NCBI GenBank assembly: GCA_018816905.1
Contig: JAHIVB010000008.1
Location: 1-64,000 of the forward strand
Origin: Bacillota bacterium
Lineage (GTDB): Bacteria; Bacillota_I; Bacilli_A; Izemoplasmatales; Hujiaoplasmataceae
Reading direction: 5' to 3'
Length of the DNA stretch: 64,000 nucleotides
The notes under the pieces are model-generated. The model was not told the DNA's origin, ran no database searches, and worked only from the letters and a program-made list of their open reading frames with translations. The translations under genes and the position numbers were made by a program. Positions 33,635 to 43,176 of the stretch are shown here, piece after piece (the first letter of the stretch is position 1; every line of letters begins with the position of its first letter).

Positions 33635-35757
33635 TACTCTGATCTATGAAGATATTTTTTTTGATAGATAATCCTGATGGCATTTAAAACACACAAGAGC
33701 GCTACTCCGACATCTGCGAATATGGATAACCACATCCACATAAAGCCTATAGCAGACATGGCAAGAAATAACAACTTGACAACCATGGAGAAAACAATAT
33801 TTTCAGTCGCAATTCTCTTTGTTTTCTTGGCAATTCTAATGGCTTTATCCAATAACCTAATATCGTTGTTTATGATAATAATATCGGAAACCTCGATTGC
33901 TAAATCACTTGCGGATCCCATTGAAACTCCAATGTCCGCATTTTTAAGTAAAGGTGCATCGTTGATTCCGTCTCCGACAAATAAGCTGACTGAATTTGTC
34001 CGTATTTGATCGAATTTTTCTAATTTTTCTTCAGGTAATAGTCCGGCATAAAATTCAATTCCACCAAGATTTTTTGCAATTTCAAATGCGGATTCTTCAT
34101 TGTCTCCCGTCAACATTACTGTATCATATTTTTTTGTAAAAGCACGAACAGTCTCCATCGAAGATTCTTTCAACTCATCTTTTACGACAACGTATCCAAC
34201 GTATCTGTTCCCAACAGAAATGAAAGTATATGATCCAACCGGAAGTTTCTCATCAGGAATCTTTATTCCATTTTGTTCTAGAAGTCGTTTGCTTCCAGCA
34301 TATACGATTTCTTCTCCGAGAATCCCCTTCATTCCGTATCCTGGGACTTCTTCAACATTATTTATATCTAATATTGGAAATGTATTGTAGTTTACAATCG
34401 CTTCTGCGATTGGGTGATTAGAAAATCTCTCGATTGAAGCCGCTAGTTGAATTGTCTCATCATTTGAAACTTCTTTTACGAAGAATGCACCATAAGTCAA
34501 TGTTCCCGTTTTATCCAATGCGATGGTCTTTACATCGGTTAATATATTCAAGAAGGAAGAGCCTTTGAAGAGAATCCCATTTTTTGCGGCAGTCCCAATT
34601 CCTGCATAGTACGATAAAGGAACGCTTAGAACCAATGAGCAGGGGCATGAAATGACCAAGAATATAGCTGCACGGTAGACGTAACCTCTGTCTGTAAGGA
34701 CTTCTGTTGGGTCCATTATTATTCCGTATAGAATCAATAATAAAGCCAACCCAACTACGATTGGAGTGTATACACGAGCGAATTTGGTTATAAACATTTC
34801 GGTTTTGGATTTGTTTGTTGTTGAATTTTCAATTAAATCAATTATTTTTGCGAGTGTTGAGTCATTGTATTCTTTATCCGCTCTAATATGAATAACAGTA
34901 CCAACATTGATGTTACCAGAAAGAATTTTCGAGCCCACTTCAACTCGCCTTAATTTCGACTCTCCGGTCAGCTCACTTGTGTTCAAACTTGTCGAACCCA
35001 AGATGACCTCTCCGTCAACGGGGATTCGTTCCCCATTTTTAATGACTAAAACGTCTCCTACTTTTATCTGCATAGGGTCTTTGACAATAATCTTGTCCCC
35101 CACTAGTAGATTGGCATACTCTACCTTCAAATTGACCAAAGCAGAGATTTCGCTTTTTGATTTAGAAACTGCAATTGATTGAAAATATTCACCAACAGAA
35201 TACAAAATGACAACAGCGATGGATTCTTCATATCTGCCAATGAACATTGCTGAGAAAGTTGCGATAATCATCAAGGTATTTTCGTTGAAAATATTGAAAT
35301 GTCGTATCCCTTTGATTTGTAGAATCATCAGTTTGCTGATTAAGAGAAGATATCCAATCCAGTAAAGTATTGATAGAGTAAGGGGGTTTAATCCTGTATA
35401 ATTAGTACCCAGTATAGGATTAATAAAAGGGAATACTCTATGAATTGAAAAAGTACTAAGAATGATAACCATTCCGATAAGTACAACAATATAGTCTTTT
35501 ATGAAGTTTGGTTTTTTCACTTCAACCTTTGTTTCGTAGTAGTGGGTGATAATGTTATCTTCTAACAAATCTACAATTTCTTTGATTTCCTTCAAGGCAA
35601 CGACTTCATCGTAATCATCTTTAAAGTCGACCATTAGAATTTGATTGCTATAATTAAAACTTGCACTATTCACGTATTCAAGTCTAGAAGTACGCCTTTC
35701 TACCTTGGCAATACAGTTTGAACAAGTTAAGTTTTTCATTATTATTTTACGTATCAT
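33634..35757 (-). CDS. P1B-type heavy-metal ATPase (Zn/Cd/Pb-type)
   Basis: Metal efflux pump of the plasma membrane, 707 residues. The N-terminal metal-binding domain has CSNC at 12-15. Then come paired membrane helices, the actuator TGES at 264-267, the transmembrane CPC motif at 371-373 (CPCSLV), the phosphorylation site DKTGT at 415-419, and GDGINDAPLL near the C-terminus. The CPC with CPCSL fits P1B-2 (Zn, Cd, Pb) better than copper pumps (CPCAL/CPCAT-type), but metal choice is inference. GAGGT precedes the ATG. No regulator gene is adjacent. Confidence 0.9.
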   Translation of the reverse strand: MIRKIIMKNLTCSNCIAKVERRTSRLEYVNSASFNYSNQILMVDFKDDYDEVVALKEIKEIVDLLEDNIITHYYETKVEVKKPNFIKDYIVVLIGMVIILSTFSIHRVFPFINPILGTNYTGLNPLTLSILYWIGYLLLISKLMILQIKGIRHFNIFNENTLMIIATFSAMFIGRYEESIAVVILYSVGEYFQSIAVSKSKSEISALVNLKVEYANLLVGDKIIVKDPMQIKVGDVLVIKNGERIPVDGEVILGSTSLNTSELTGESKLRRVEVGSKILSGNINVGTVIHIRADKEYNDSTLAKIIDLIENSTTNKSKTEMFITKFARVYTPIVVGLALLLILYGIIMDPTEVLTDRGYVYRAAIFLVISCPCSLVLSVPLSYYAGIGTAAKNGILFKGSSFLNILTDVKTIALDKTGTLTYGAFFVKEVSNDETIQLAASIERFSNHPIAEAIVNYNTFPILDINNVEEVPGYGMKGILGEEIVYAGSKRLLEQNGIKIPDEKLPVGSYTFISVGNRYVGYVVVKDELKESSMETVRAFTKKYDTVMLTGDNEESAFEIAKNLGGIEFYAGLLPEEKLEKFDQIRTNSVSLFVGDGINDAPLLKNADIGVSMGSASDLAIEVSDIIIINNDIRLLDKAIRIAKKTKRIATENIVFSMVVKLLFLAMSAIGFMWMWLSIFADVGVALLCVLNAIRIIYQKKYLHRSE

Positions 35758-35815
35758 TTAAATACCTCGAAAGCTTTGTTTTTTGCGATATATCTTACGA
35801 TTTGCTTCTTTCTTC

Positions 35816-35843
35816 ATTATACTTTCTTTTGGCTAAAAGTCAA
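35816..35843 (-). promoter_or_regulatory. Promoter of the metal ATPase gene
   Basis: Minus-strand TTGACT (35843-35838), a 16-base spacer and TATAAT (35821-35816), with a leader of about 50 bases. Confidence 0.7.
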
Positions 35844-35884
35844 TCTTATTAAAAGATTTTAGAGATTGATAATATCGCTTTTAT

Positions 35885-35912
35885 TTGAAATATTGAACAC
35901 TTGTGATACAAT
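35885..35912 (+). promoter_or_regulatory. Promoter of pepV-trmB-M42 operon
   Basis: TTGAAA (35885-35890), a 16-base spacer and TACAAT (35907-35912) with TG one base upstream. The start codon is 26 bases downstream. Confidence 0.7.
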
Positions 35913-35937
35913 TAATATCAGATGAGGAGTGTGAATC

Positions 35938-37287
35938 ATGGACTGGCTAAAAATAGCAAAAGAATATCAAAATGAGTATATTGAAAAAACGGTTAAATTA
36001 CTGCAAATACCAACCGTTTTAGACCGATATGATGAAACAAATCTGGAAGCCCCTTTCGGAAAAAACATTAGACAAGCTCTTGATTTTATGTTGAACGTTG
36101 GAAAAGATGATGGGTTCAAAACCTTGGACGTTGATCATTACGCTGGACATATTGAAATGGGTGAAGGAGACGAGGTTCTTGGGATTTTAGGCCACCTAGA
36201 CGTGGTACCTACCGGAGGATTTTGGACAAACCCTCCTTTCAGCGCAACCATCATTGATGGAAAAATTTATGCTAGAGGCTCGATGGATGACAAAGGACCG
36301 ACTATGGCTGCTTATATTGCGATGAGAATGGTGAAAGATCAAAAAATCAAACTGAATAAGAAAGTCAGATTAATTTTAGGAACGGATGAAGAATCTGGTA
36401 TGAGGGGAATCATTCGTTACTTGCAAAAACAACAAATGCCCGACATCGGGTTTGCTCCAGATGCCGAATTTCCGTTAATATATGGAGAAAAAGGAATCTA
36501 TAGTTTTGACTTGGTTGGCGTTGAAGAAAATGAATTGATTCATTCCATTGAAGCTGGTGAAAGATATAATGTAGTACCAGATCAATGCAAAGCAGTACTT
36601 AAAAGAGACGTTAAAAAAGAATTTATGTCTTATCTTGAAAACAATGGAATCAAAGGTTCTGTAGAAGGTAATCTTTATACCATTTTTGGTAAGAACGCGC
36701 ATGCTGCTTGGCCACATCTTGGAATCAATGCGATTTTTCTTATGAACGAATTCTTAAGATCTGTCACCAAAGCGAATTTTTTAGAGATGATTCATGATTA
36801 TTTTGTCTTTGATACCGCTGGGAAAAAACTTGGAATTGATTTCTTTGATGAAGAGATGAAAGATTTAACTTTGAATTTGGCAATCATTTCCTATCAAAAC
36901 AATCAGGTAAAAATCGGTTCGAACATTCGATATCCAAAAGGATACCCATTTATTGAAAACCAATCCGTTGTCACAGCGATTGGTTTAAAATATGGACTCA
37001 AATATGTTGCGCTACACAATAGTCCGCCACATTATGTATCCCCTAGCGATCCATTGGTTCAGACCCTTTATTCTACTTATCAGAAATATACAAACGATTA
37101 TGAAACGCCTCTTTTAACCATTGGTGGAGGAACCTATGCCAGAACTTTAAAAAAAGCTGTCGCATTTGGCCCTAATCTACCAGGAAGAGAAGACTTGGCT
37201 CATCAAGCAAACGAATATCTTATCATAGATGACATGATTTTAGCTGCCGCAATCTATGCAGAATGTATCGTGAAACTGGCCTCATGA
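35938..37287 (+). CDS. pepV: M20-family dipeptidase (PepV/Sapep-type)
   Basis: A cytosolic zinc dipeptidase of 449 residues that completes breakdown of imported peptides. The metal motifs are GHLDVVP (His, then Asp), YARGSMDDKGP, TDEESGMRG (catalytic Glu) and PDAEFP. The lid domain insertion is in the middle. A late GGGTYARTL segment belongs to the active site of this group. GAGGAG precedes the ATG by nine bases. The stop overlaps trmB. It functionally matches the Opp importer elsewhere in the window. Confidence 0.93.
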   Translation: MDWLKIAKEYQNEYIEKTVKLLQIPTVLDRYDETNLEAPFGKNIRQALDFMLNVGKDDGFKTLDVDHYAGHIEMGEGDEVLGILGHLDVVPTGGFWTNPPFSATIIDGKIYARGSMDDKGPTMAAYIAMRMVKDQKIKLNKKVRLILGTDEESGMRGIIRYLQKQQMPDIGFAPDAEFPLIYGEKGIYSFDLVGVEENELIHSIEAGERYNVVPDQCKAVLKRDVKKEFMSYLENNGIKGSVEGNLYTIFGKNAHAAWPHLGINAIFLMNEFLRSVTKANFLEMIHDYFVFDTAGKKLGIDFFDEEMKDLTLNLAIISYQNNQVKIGSNIRYPKGYPFIENQSVVTAIGLKYGLKYVALHNSPPHYVSPSDPLVQTLYSTYQKYTNDYETPLLTIGGGTYARTLKKAVAFGPNLPGREDLAHQANEYLIIDDMILAAAIYAECIVKLAS

Positions 37288-37934
37288 GACTTAGAAAAGT
37301 TCCATATGCTCCAACCCTAATCTCAAAACATCCTTCCTTGGTCTATACTACTCCTGAAGAAAGAAAAGGGCATTGGGCTGCAGTATTTATGAACAACTCT
37401 CCAATAGAGGTAGAAGTTGGTTGTGGAAAAGGGCAGTTTATCATTGAAATGTCCAAACGTCATCCAGATAAAAATTTTATTGGAATCGAGAAGTACGATT
37501 CAGTAGTAATAAGAGGTTTGGAAAAACTGTTGGCAAACCCTCTCGACAATGCTATTTTTATTCAAAAAGACGCGACTGATATTGACGAATTCTTTGTACC
37601 TGCCGAGATTAGTGGATTGTATTTAAATTTCTCTGACCCATGGCCAAAAAAACGTCAAGCGAAAAGGCGATTAACACATCCGAACTTTCTTAATAAATAC
37701 AAAATAATTTTAAAAAACAATGCTTCAATTAAACTTAAAACAGATAATTTTGGCTTCTTTGAATATTCAATGATGCAGTTTAACTCTGATAATGCTTTTT
37801 TCGTTAAAGAAATAAGCATGAATTATCATGGGGCAAAAGACAATGTTCCAACTGAGTTTGAAGAGAAATTCGTTGAAATGGGGAAACCTATCTTTTATCT
37901 TCACGCAGTCTACCATAAGGAGAATCTAATATGA
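37284..37934 (+). CDS. trmB: tRNA (guanine-46-N7)-methyltransferase
   Basis: Methylates G46 in the tRNA variable loop. A class I methyltransferase of 216 residues. The SAM-binding motif is EVEVGCGKGQFI, IGIEKYDSV follows, and YLNFSDPWPKKRQAKRRL is the family catalytic signature. The ATG at 37284 overlaps the pepV stop (ATGA) and gives the standard MRLRKVPYA start. A start seven codons earlier lies inside pepV. Its own stop overlaps the M42 peptidase start by four bases. Confidence 0.95.
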   Translation: MRLRKVPYAPTLISKHPSLVYTTPEERKGHWAAVFMNNSPIEVEVGCGKGQFIIEMSKRHPDKNFIGIEKYDSVVIRGLEKLLANPLDNAIFIQKDATDIDEFFVPAEISGLYLNFSDPWPKKRQAKRRLTHPNFLNKYKIILKNNASIKLKTDNFGFFEYSMMQFNSDNAFFVKEISMNYHGAKDNVPTEFEEKFVEMGKPIFYLHAVYHKENLI

Positions 37935-38995
37935 AAGAACATTATCGGAATTTAGTTGAACTTCCAGGGGTTTCAGGACATGAAAAATATATCCGACAAT
38001 ATATGAGAAAAAATTTAGAGATTCTTTCAGAGAAAGTAATCCAAGACAAATTAGGCTCAATTTTTGGAATCGTTAATGAAAATTCTACAGGTCCAACCGT
38101 GATGATGGCCGGACATATGGATGAAGTTGGCGCTATGGTTACTGAAATTACTGAAAAGGGATTTATTAAAATGATTCCAATTGGAGGAATCAATCCTCCA
38201 GTGGTATTGAGTCAACATATGAACGTCGTTCTCGACGATGGTTCATTTTGCCCTGGAGTTGTTGGTGCGAAACCTCCACACCTTTTGAGAGACGAAACAA
38301 CGAAACAGGTGAGCACATTTGACGACTTTCTTCTGGACATTGGAGCGGATTCAAAAGATCATGCTGTTTCTTTGGGGATTAAAGTAGGCCAACAAATCGT
38401 GTTTCACAACAATTATACAGTGACAAAAGACGGAAAGAAAATCATTTCCAAGGCATGGGACGATCGATTTGGTTCCGCAATGGCATTGGATTTGTTGGAA
38501 AGCATTCAGAAAGAAGAATTGCCATGCAAATTTGTTGCTGGAGCGAACGTTCAAGAAGAAGTAGGGCTTCGTGGAGCTCAAACCTCTTCCTATATGATTA
38601 AGCCAGATCTCTTTATTGCGGTTGATTGTTCACCTTGTTCGGATACATTCGAAGAAACTGAAGTCGGAGGTACGCTTGGAAAAGGGTTTATGATTCGTTT
38701 TTACGATCCAAGAGCAATCATGCATCAAGGAATGAAATTATTCGTCGAATCTGTTGCTAAAAAGCATTCGATTCCATTTCAATATTACAAATCCATGGGA
38801 GGAACGGATGCTGCTCAAGTTCAATTATCTGAAGACGGAGTAGTAGTATGCACGATTGGAATGCCTGCCAGGTATATCCATTCAACAACCTCAATGATTC
38901 ACTTAGACGATTATGAAGCCGTCAAAAAAGTGATTCTTGAAATGCTGAAAGAACTAGATTTTAATAAGATTAACGAAATTAAGTCTAACGTTTAA
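37931..38995 (+). CDS. M42-family aminopeptidase (glutamyl aminopeptidase/YsdC type)
   Basis: A cytosolic metallo-aminopeptidase of 354 residues that trims short peptides, usually as a large tetrahedral oligomer. The metal motifs are MMAGHMDEVGAM, KAWDDRFG (bridging Asp), VQEEVGLRGA (catalytic and metal Glu), AVDCSP and a late MPARYIHSTTSM (His). AAGGAGAATCTAAT precedes the ATG. The order dipeptidase-trmB-M42 peptidase groups peptide use with an unrelated tRNA enzyme. Confidence 0.93.
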   Translation: MKEHYRNLVELPGVSGHEKYIRQYMRKNLEILSEKVIQDKLGSIFGIVNENSTGPTVMMAGHMDEVGAMVTEITEKGFIKMIPIGGINPPVVLSQHMNVVLDDGSFCPGVVGAKPPHLLRDETTKQVSTFDDFLLDIGADSKDHAVSLGIKVGQQIVFHNNYTVTKDGKKIISKAWDDRFGSAMALDLLESIQKEELPCKFVAGANVQEEVGLRGAQTSSYMIKPDLFIAVDCSPCSDTFEETEVGGTLGKGFMIRFYDPRAIMHQGMKLFVESVAKKHSIPFQYYKSMGGTDAAQVQLSEDGVVVCTIGMPARYIHSTTSMIHLDDYEAVKKVILEMLKELDFNKINEIKSNV

Positions 38996-39050
38996 TCTTT
39001 TAAAATAAATATCTTATGAGACCACAGAAAGTGGCTTGGAAAGGAAAATT

Positions 39051-39695
39051 ATGAAAACAAAAGTTTTAAAAAGCAACAAAGAGAAAGTCAGAGAGATGAC
39101 ATTGCTTGCAATGTTCATCGCAATCATTGCAGTACTTGGTCTAGTGCCAAGCGGACTAGGATCCAGTTCATTAGGATTCATTAAGATCACTCCGAACATT
39201 GAGGCAACCATCATCCATATTCCTGTCTTGATTGGTGCAGCATTGCTTGGAAGAAAAATGGGATTTTATTTGGGAACCGCGTTTGGGATTGTATCTTTAA
39301 TCGCAGCCTTCATCTATTCTTCTCCATTTTTCGTTTACCCTTGGGTATCAGTTCTCCCAAGAATGATTTTTGGATTTGTCATTTATGATGTAGTTCAATT
39401 CTTCTTAAAGGTCATTAAAGTGAAGTATGTAGCATTGCTTACAAGTTTCTTCTTGTTAACCGTTGTTCACACTATGCTTGTATTACCATTGCTTTGGACC
39501 TCCTTCACAATGGTGATGGGATATTCTACTCTTGGAGAGGCGTTTGTTCCGTACATTACATTCTTGGTAACCTATTTTGTGCCAATCACCGCAATTGTAG
39601 AAGCTGTTCTAGCGGCTATTATTGGAGGAACAATCTTCTTAAGACTCAAACTTAATCTGAATAAAGATGATGAATCCGAAGAATTGAGCGAATAA
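39051..39695 (+). CDS. ECF transporter S component, probably pantothenate-specific
   Basis: Substrate-binding membrane subunit of an energy-coupling-factor transporter, of 214 residues and six predicted helices. The N-terminal cytosolic tail is followed by LLAMFIAIIAVLGLVP, a family-like beginning, and the TPNIEATIIHIPVLIGAALLG region resembles S components for vitamins. Pantothenate is inferred from the next gene, coaX, two bases away. Other vitamins are possible. ATP-binding and EcfT subunits are not in this window and would be shared. The ATG at 39051 follows GGAAAGG. A TTG five codons upstream overlaps that site. Confidence 0.78.
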   Translation: MKTKVLKSNKEKVREMTLLAMFIAIIAVLGLVPSGLGSSSLGFIKITPNIEATIIHIPVLIGAALLGRKMGFYLGTAFGIVSLIAAFIYSSPFFVYPWVSVLPRMIFGFVIYDVVQFFLKVIKVKYVALLTSFFLLTVVHTMLVLPLLWTSFTMVMGYSTLGEAFVPYITFLVTYFVPITAIVEAVLAAIIGGTIFLRLKLNLNKDDESEELSE

Positions 39696-39696
39696 C

Positions 39697-40452
39697 ATGA
39701 TTTCCTTAATTGATATCGGAAACACTTCCATCGCAGTCGCAATATCTCGTACTGGAGAAAAGATTGATCAAGTATACAGAATTAATACTGAAAAATCAAA
39801 ATCTGCAGATGAATACGCAATTACTCTGAACCAATTTTTAAAAGAAGTCGATTCGGCTGTCATTTCTAGTGTTGTTCCTGAGTTAAACGAAGTGTTTAAA
39901 GAATATTTTAACAATCAATTTAATTTGACACCGATTTTTTTGGGTATGGGCGTTAAGACAGGACTTAAAATCACAACCGATAACCCTAAAGAAGTGGGCG
40001 GAGACATCATTTCAAATGCAGTTGCGGCTATTTCACTTTATGATAAAACCATCTTAATCGTTGATTTAGGAACTGCAACAACTTTTACGTACATTGAAGA
40101 CTCGAATTTAAAAGGAGTTGCAATCGCGCCTGGACTAACGACTTCAAGAAATGCATTAATAACAAAGACTAGTTTGCTGCCACAAGTTGAACTGGATATG
40201 CCATTGAAACTACTCGGTACGAACTCCACTGACTCAATTAAATCGGGATTGATGTTTGGCCATGCTTCCATGATTGAAGGCATGATTCATAGAATCAGAA
40301 AACATGTGAATCGTCCAGAACTGAAAGTGCTTCTTACGGGGGGGCATGCAAAATTAGTTTTACCATTATTGACGGAGCCCTATGCTCTTGATGAACAACT
40401 GATATTAAAAGGTTTATTAAGTGTTTACAAGCGAAATATTTTAAAAAAATAA
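39697..40452 (+). CDS. coaX: Type III pantothenate kinase
   Basis: Phosphorylates pantothenate, the first step to coenzyme A. A type III enzyme of 251 residues from the ASKHA fold. The phosphate-binding motif is LIDIGNTSIAVA, with GVKTGLKITTDNPKEVGGD in the middle, LIVDLGTATTFTYI as the second phosphate loop and SIKSGLMFGHA near the adenosine site. The ribosome binding site is weak (GAGCG), so it may rely on coupling to the ECF gene. A terminator follows directly. CoaE later in the window completes the same pathway. Confidence 0.95.
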   Translation: MISLIDIGNTSIAVAISRTGEKIDQVYRINTEKSKSADEYAITLNQFLKEVDSAVISSVVPELNEVFKEYFNNQFNLTPIFLGMGVKTGLKITTDNPKEVGGDIISNAVAAISLYDKTILIVDLGTATTFTYIEDSNLKGVAIAPGLTTSRNALITKTSLLPQVELDMPLKLLGTNSTDSIKSGLMFGHASMIEGMIHRIRKHVNRPELKVLLTGGHAKLVLPLLTEPYALDEQLILKGLLSVYKRNILKK

Positions 40453-40460
40453 ACTATTTG

Positions 40461-40489
40461 AAAATGCACATCCACTGTGCATTTTTTTT
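40461..40489 (+). terminator. coaX terminator
   Basis: AAAATGCACA (40461-40470) pairs with TGTGCATTTT (40476-40485) around a 5-base loop and is followed by T. Confidence 0.88.
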
Positions 40490-40529
40490 CTTTCTGTGAT
40501 AAAATTAATTAACACATCGAGGTGAAGGA

Positions 40530-43175
40530 ATGAAAAAATTGCTATTGATTGACGGAAGTAATCTGCTATTCCGCGCTTACTATGCAACAGCTGCAATGGG
40601 TAACTTGATGCAAAACTCAAATGGAATCTATACCAACGGAATCTACGGGCTTGTCAGTTCTATGCATATGATTTTTAAGATGGAGTTCACTCATCTATTG
40701 GTTGCGCTTGATCCCAAGGGTAAAACCCACCGCCATGAAATCTTTGAAGAATACAAAGGAACTAGAAAAGATACGCCTTCTGAACTCGTGATGCAATTTC
40801 CTTATATGAGTGAATATTTTTCTGTGGCTGGAATTCCTCATTACGTTCAAGAAAGATATGAAGCTGACGATATCATTGGATATTGTGCCAAGCATTTCAA
40901 AAAAGAATTTGATGAAATTACCATTATCAGTAATGACCATGATCTTTTCCAACTACTTGACAATAATGTAAATCAAATTGTATCTCGAAAAGGTTTTAAG
41001 GAAGTTGATTTGTTTACTCCGGACTCAATGTTTGAAAAACTTGGGTTTCTTCCATCTCAAATGACCGATTATAAAGGTCTTGTCGGGGATCCTTCTGACA
41101 ACATTCCGGGAGTAAGAGGAATTGGGGATAAAACGGCTGTTTCATTGCTTGAAAAATACATTTCATTAGAGAATATATACGAACATTTAGAAGAACTGAA
41201 AGGCAAACTTAAAGAAAAAATCGAATCATCAAAAGAGGTTGCATTTTTTTCAAAACAACTTGCGACGATTCATACCGATTTTGAAAATCAGATTAATATA
41301 GATGATTTGAAGTATGTAGGACCGGATTTTGAGAAGCTGACCTCTTTTTATCAAAAGATGGAATTTCACCATTTTCTAAGAAGAATGGAAGCGCCAGAAA
41401 AGAAAGAAGAATTACAGGATACCGAGCCTAAAAATTCATCATATTTTGTCTTGAAATCAGATTCGGAAATTCAAAAAATTTTAACTTCACCAATGAGTAT
41501 TCATCTTGAACTATTTGGTTCTAATTATCACATTGCTGAAAGAATCGGTTTTGGTTTGGCAAGTCATAAAGGATTATATTATATTCCTTATCACGTAGCC
41601 AGAGAATCTAAATCGTTTAAAGATTGGTTGAAGGACGACAGAAAATTGAAGTACACTTTTGATTTCAAACAGATGAAAGTGTCTTTGTTGTGGGATGATA
41701 TTGAGGTAAAAGGAGTCGATTTTGACCTTCTTTTAGCCGCATACCTGATTAATCCAAATTTAACAAAGGAAGATTTCAAGGTCATTGTATCGTCTTTTGA
41801 CTATTACGATGTAGCCTATGATGAAGAAATTTACTCAAAGGGAGCTAAATTTCATTTACCTGAGGAAGAAAAAATGGTGTCTGACCATGTTGTGAATAAA
41901 GCGAAAGCAATCCATTTTTTAAAAGACGAAATGCTTAAGAAAAACAAAGAATTCGATCAATTGAAATTGCTTAACGAAATTGAACTTCCTCTATCCAGTA
42001 CTCTGGCAGAAATGGAATACACTGGAATCCACATCGATTCTGCAAAATTGGAAGAAATAGGCCTTGATTTAAAGAGAAGAATCGATGACCTAGAAAAACT
42101 GATTTACGATTTGTGTGGAGAAAACTTCAATATAAACAGTCCAAAACAACTTGGAACGATTCTTTTCGACAAATTGCAATTACCTTACTCAAAGAAAAAT
42201 AAATCAGGATATTCAACGGATGTATCTGTTTTAAAACAACTTGAAACATTCCATCCAGTCATTGGTAGTTTGATGGAATATCGATCATTGACAAAATTGT
42301 ATTCTACCTATTATGAAGGATTAAAATCTGCTTTAACGCTTAAAAACGATTCGAAGATTCACACCATATACAAGCAAGCCGCAACTCAGACAGGAAGGCT
42401 TTCTTCAATTGAACCTAATCTTCAAAATATTCCAATAAAGTCTGAAGAAGGAAAAGAATTGCGCAAAATATTTGTTACAGAAAGCAATCGTTTACTCTTT
42501 TCTTGCGACTATTCGCAAATTGAGCTTCGGGTTTTAGCGGAAATGGCAGAAGTGAAAGAACTTAAAAGAGCATTTATTGAGAATGAGGATGTTCATAACT
42601 CTACTGCAAAACTAATCTTTCATACGGACAACATTACTCCTTTGATGCGAAGACAGGCAAAAGCGATTAATTTTGGAATCATTTATGGAAAAACAGCCTG
42701 GGGATTATCTGAAGACCTTCACATATCTCCCAAGCAAGCTGAAAAATTCATCTCGGACTATTTCGAAAATTACCCTGAAATCAAAGGGTTTATGGATAAA
42801 CAAATCGAAGATGCAAAAACGGTAGGCTATGTTCAAACCATGTTTCAACGAAGAAGATACATTCCAGAGGCCACGTCCAGTAATTATCAGATGCGGCAGT
42901 TTGGACAAAGAATGGCAATGAACGCTCCGATTCAAGGTTCTGCGGCAGATATTTTAAAGATTGCCATGGTGTTGATTGACAAGGAAATCAAAAATAGAAT
43001 GTTAAAAACAAAAATACTTCTTCAAATTCATGATGAACTTGTATTTTCGGTTCCGCCTGAAGAGAAAGAAACCATAACAAAAATAGTATTTGACTTGATG
43101 GAGCATGCAGTACCTTTTTCGATTCCTCTAACAATAGAAGGCAGTTTTGGAACTAATTTGTTCGAGGTGAAATAA
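40530..43175 (+). CDS. polA: DNA polymerase I with an inactive 3'-5' exonuclease domain
   Basis: Repair and Okazaki-fragment polymerase of 881 residues. The 5'-3' nuclease domain (1-290) begins LLLIDGSNLLFRAYYA and has YEADDIIGY, NDHDLFQL and GDPSDNIPG. The central domain (about 300-480) lacks the DEDD acidic residues (IHLELFG stands where DxE is expected), as in Bacillus enzymes. The polymerase domain has TGRLSSIEPNLQNIP, SCDYSQIELRVLA, RRQAKAINFGIIYG and QIHDELVF. The start follows GAGGTGAAGG. It heads the string polA-mutM-coaE-unknown-dnaB-dnaI. Confidence 0.96.
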   Translation: MKKLLLIDGSNLLFRAYYATAAMGNLMQNSNGIYTNGIYGLVSSMHMIFKMEFTHLLVALDPKGKTHRHEIFEEYKGTRKDTPSELVMQFPYMSEYFSVAGIPHYVQERYEADDIIGYCAKHFKKEFDEITIISNDHDLFQLLDNNVNQIVSRKGFKEVDLFTPDSMFEKLGFLPSQMTDYKGLVGDPSDNIPGVRGIGDKTAVSLLEKYISLENIYEHLEELKGKLKEKIESSKEVAFFSKQLATIHTDFENQINIDDLKYVGPDFEKLTSFYQKMEFHHFLRRMEAPEKKEELQDTEPKNSSYFVLKSDSEIQKILTSPMSIHLELFGSNYHIAERIGFGLASHKGLYYIPYHVARESKSFKDWLKDDRKLKYTFDFKQMKVSLLWDDIEVKGVDFDLLLAAYLINPNLTKEDFKVIVSSFDYYDVAYDEEIYSKGAKFHLPEEEKMVSDHVVNKAKAIHFLKDEMLKKNKEFDQLKLLNEIELPLSSTLAEMEYTGIHIDSAKLEEIGLDLKRRIDDLEKLIYDLCGENFNINSPKQLGTILFDKLQLPYSKKNKSGYSTDVSVLKQLETFHPVIGSLMEYRSLTKLYSTYYEGLKSALTLKNDSKIHTIYKQAATQTGRLSSIEPNLQNIPIKSEEGKELRKIFVTESNRLLFSCDYSQIELRVLAEMAEVKELKRAFIENEDVHNSTAKLIFHTDNITPLMRRQAKAINFGIIYGKTAWGLSEDLHISPKQAEKFISDYFENYPEIKGFMDKQIEDAKTVGYVQTMFQRRRYIPEATSSNYQMRQFGQRMAMNAPIQGSAADILKIAMVLIDKEIKNRMLKTKILLQIHDELVFSVPPEEKETITKIVFDLMEHAVPFSIPLTIEGSFGTNLFEVK

Positions 43176-43176
43176 A

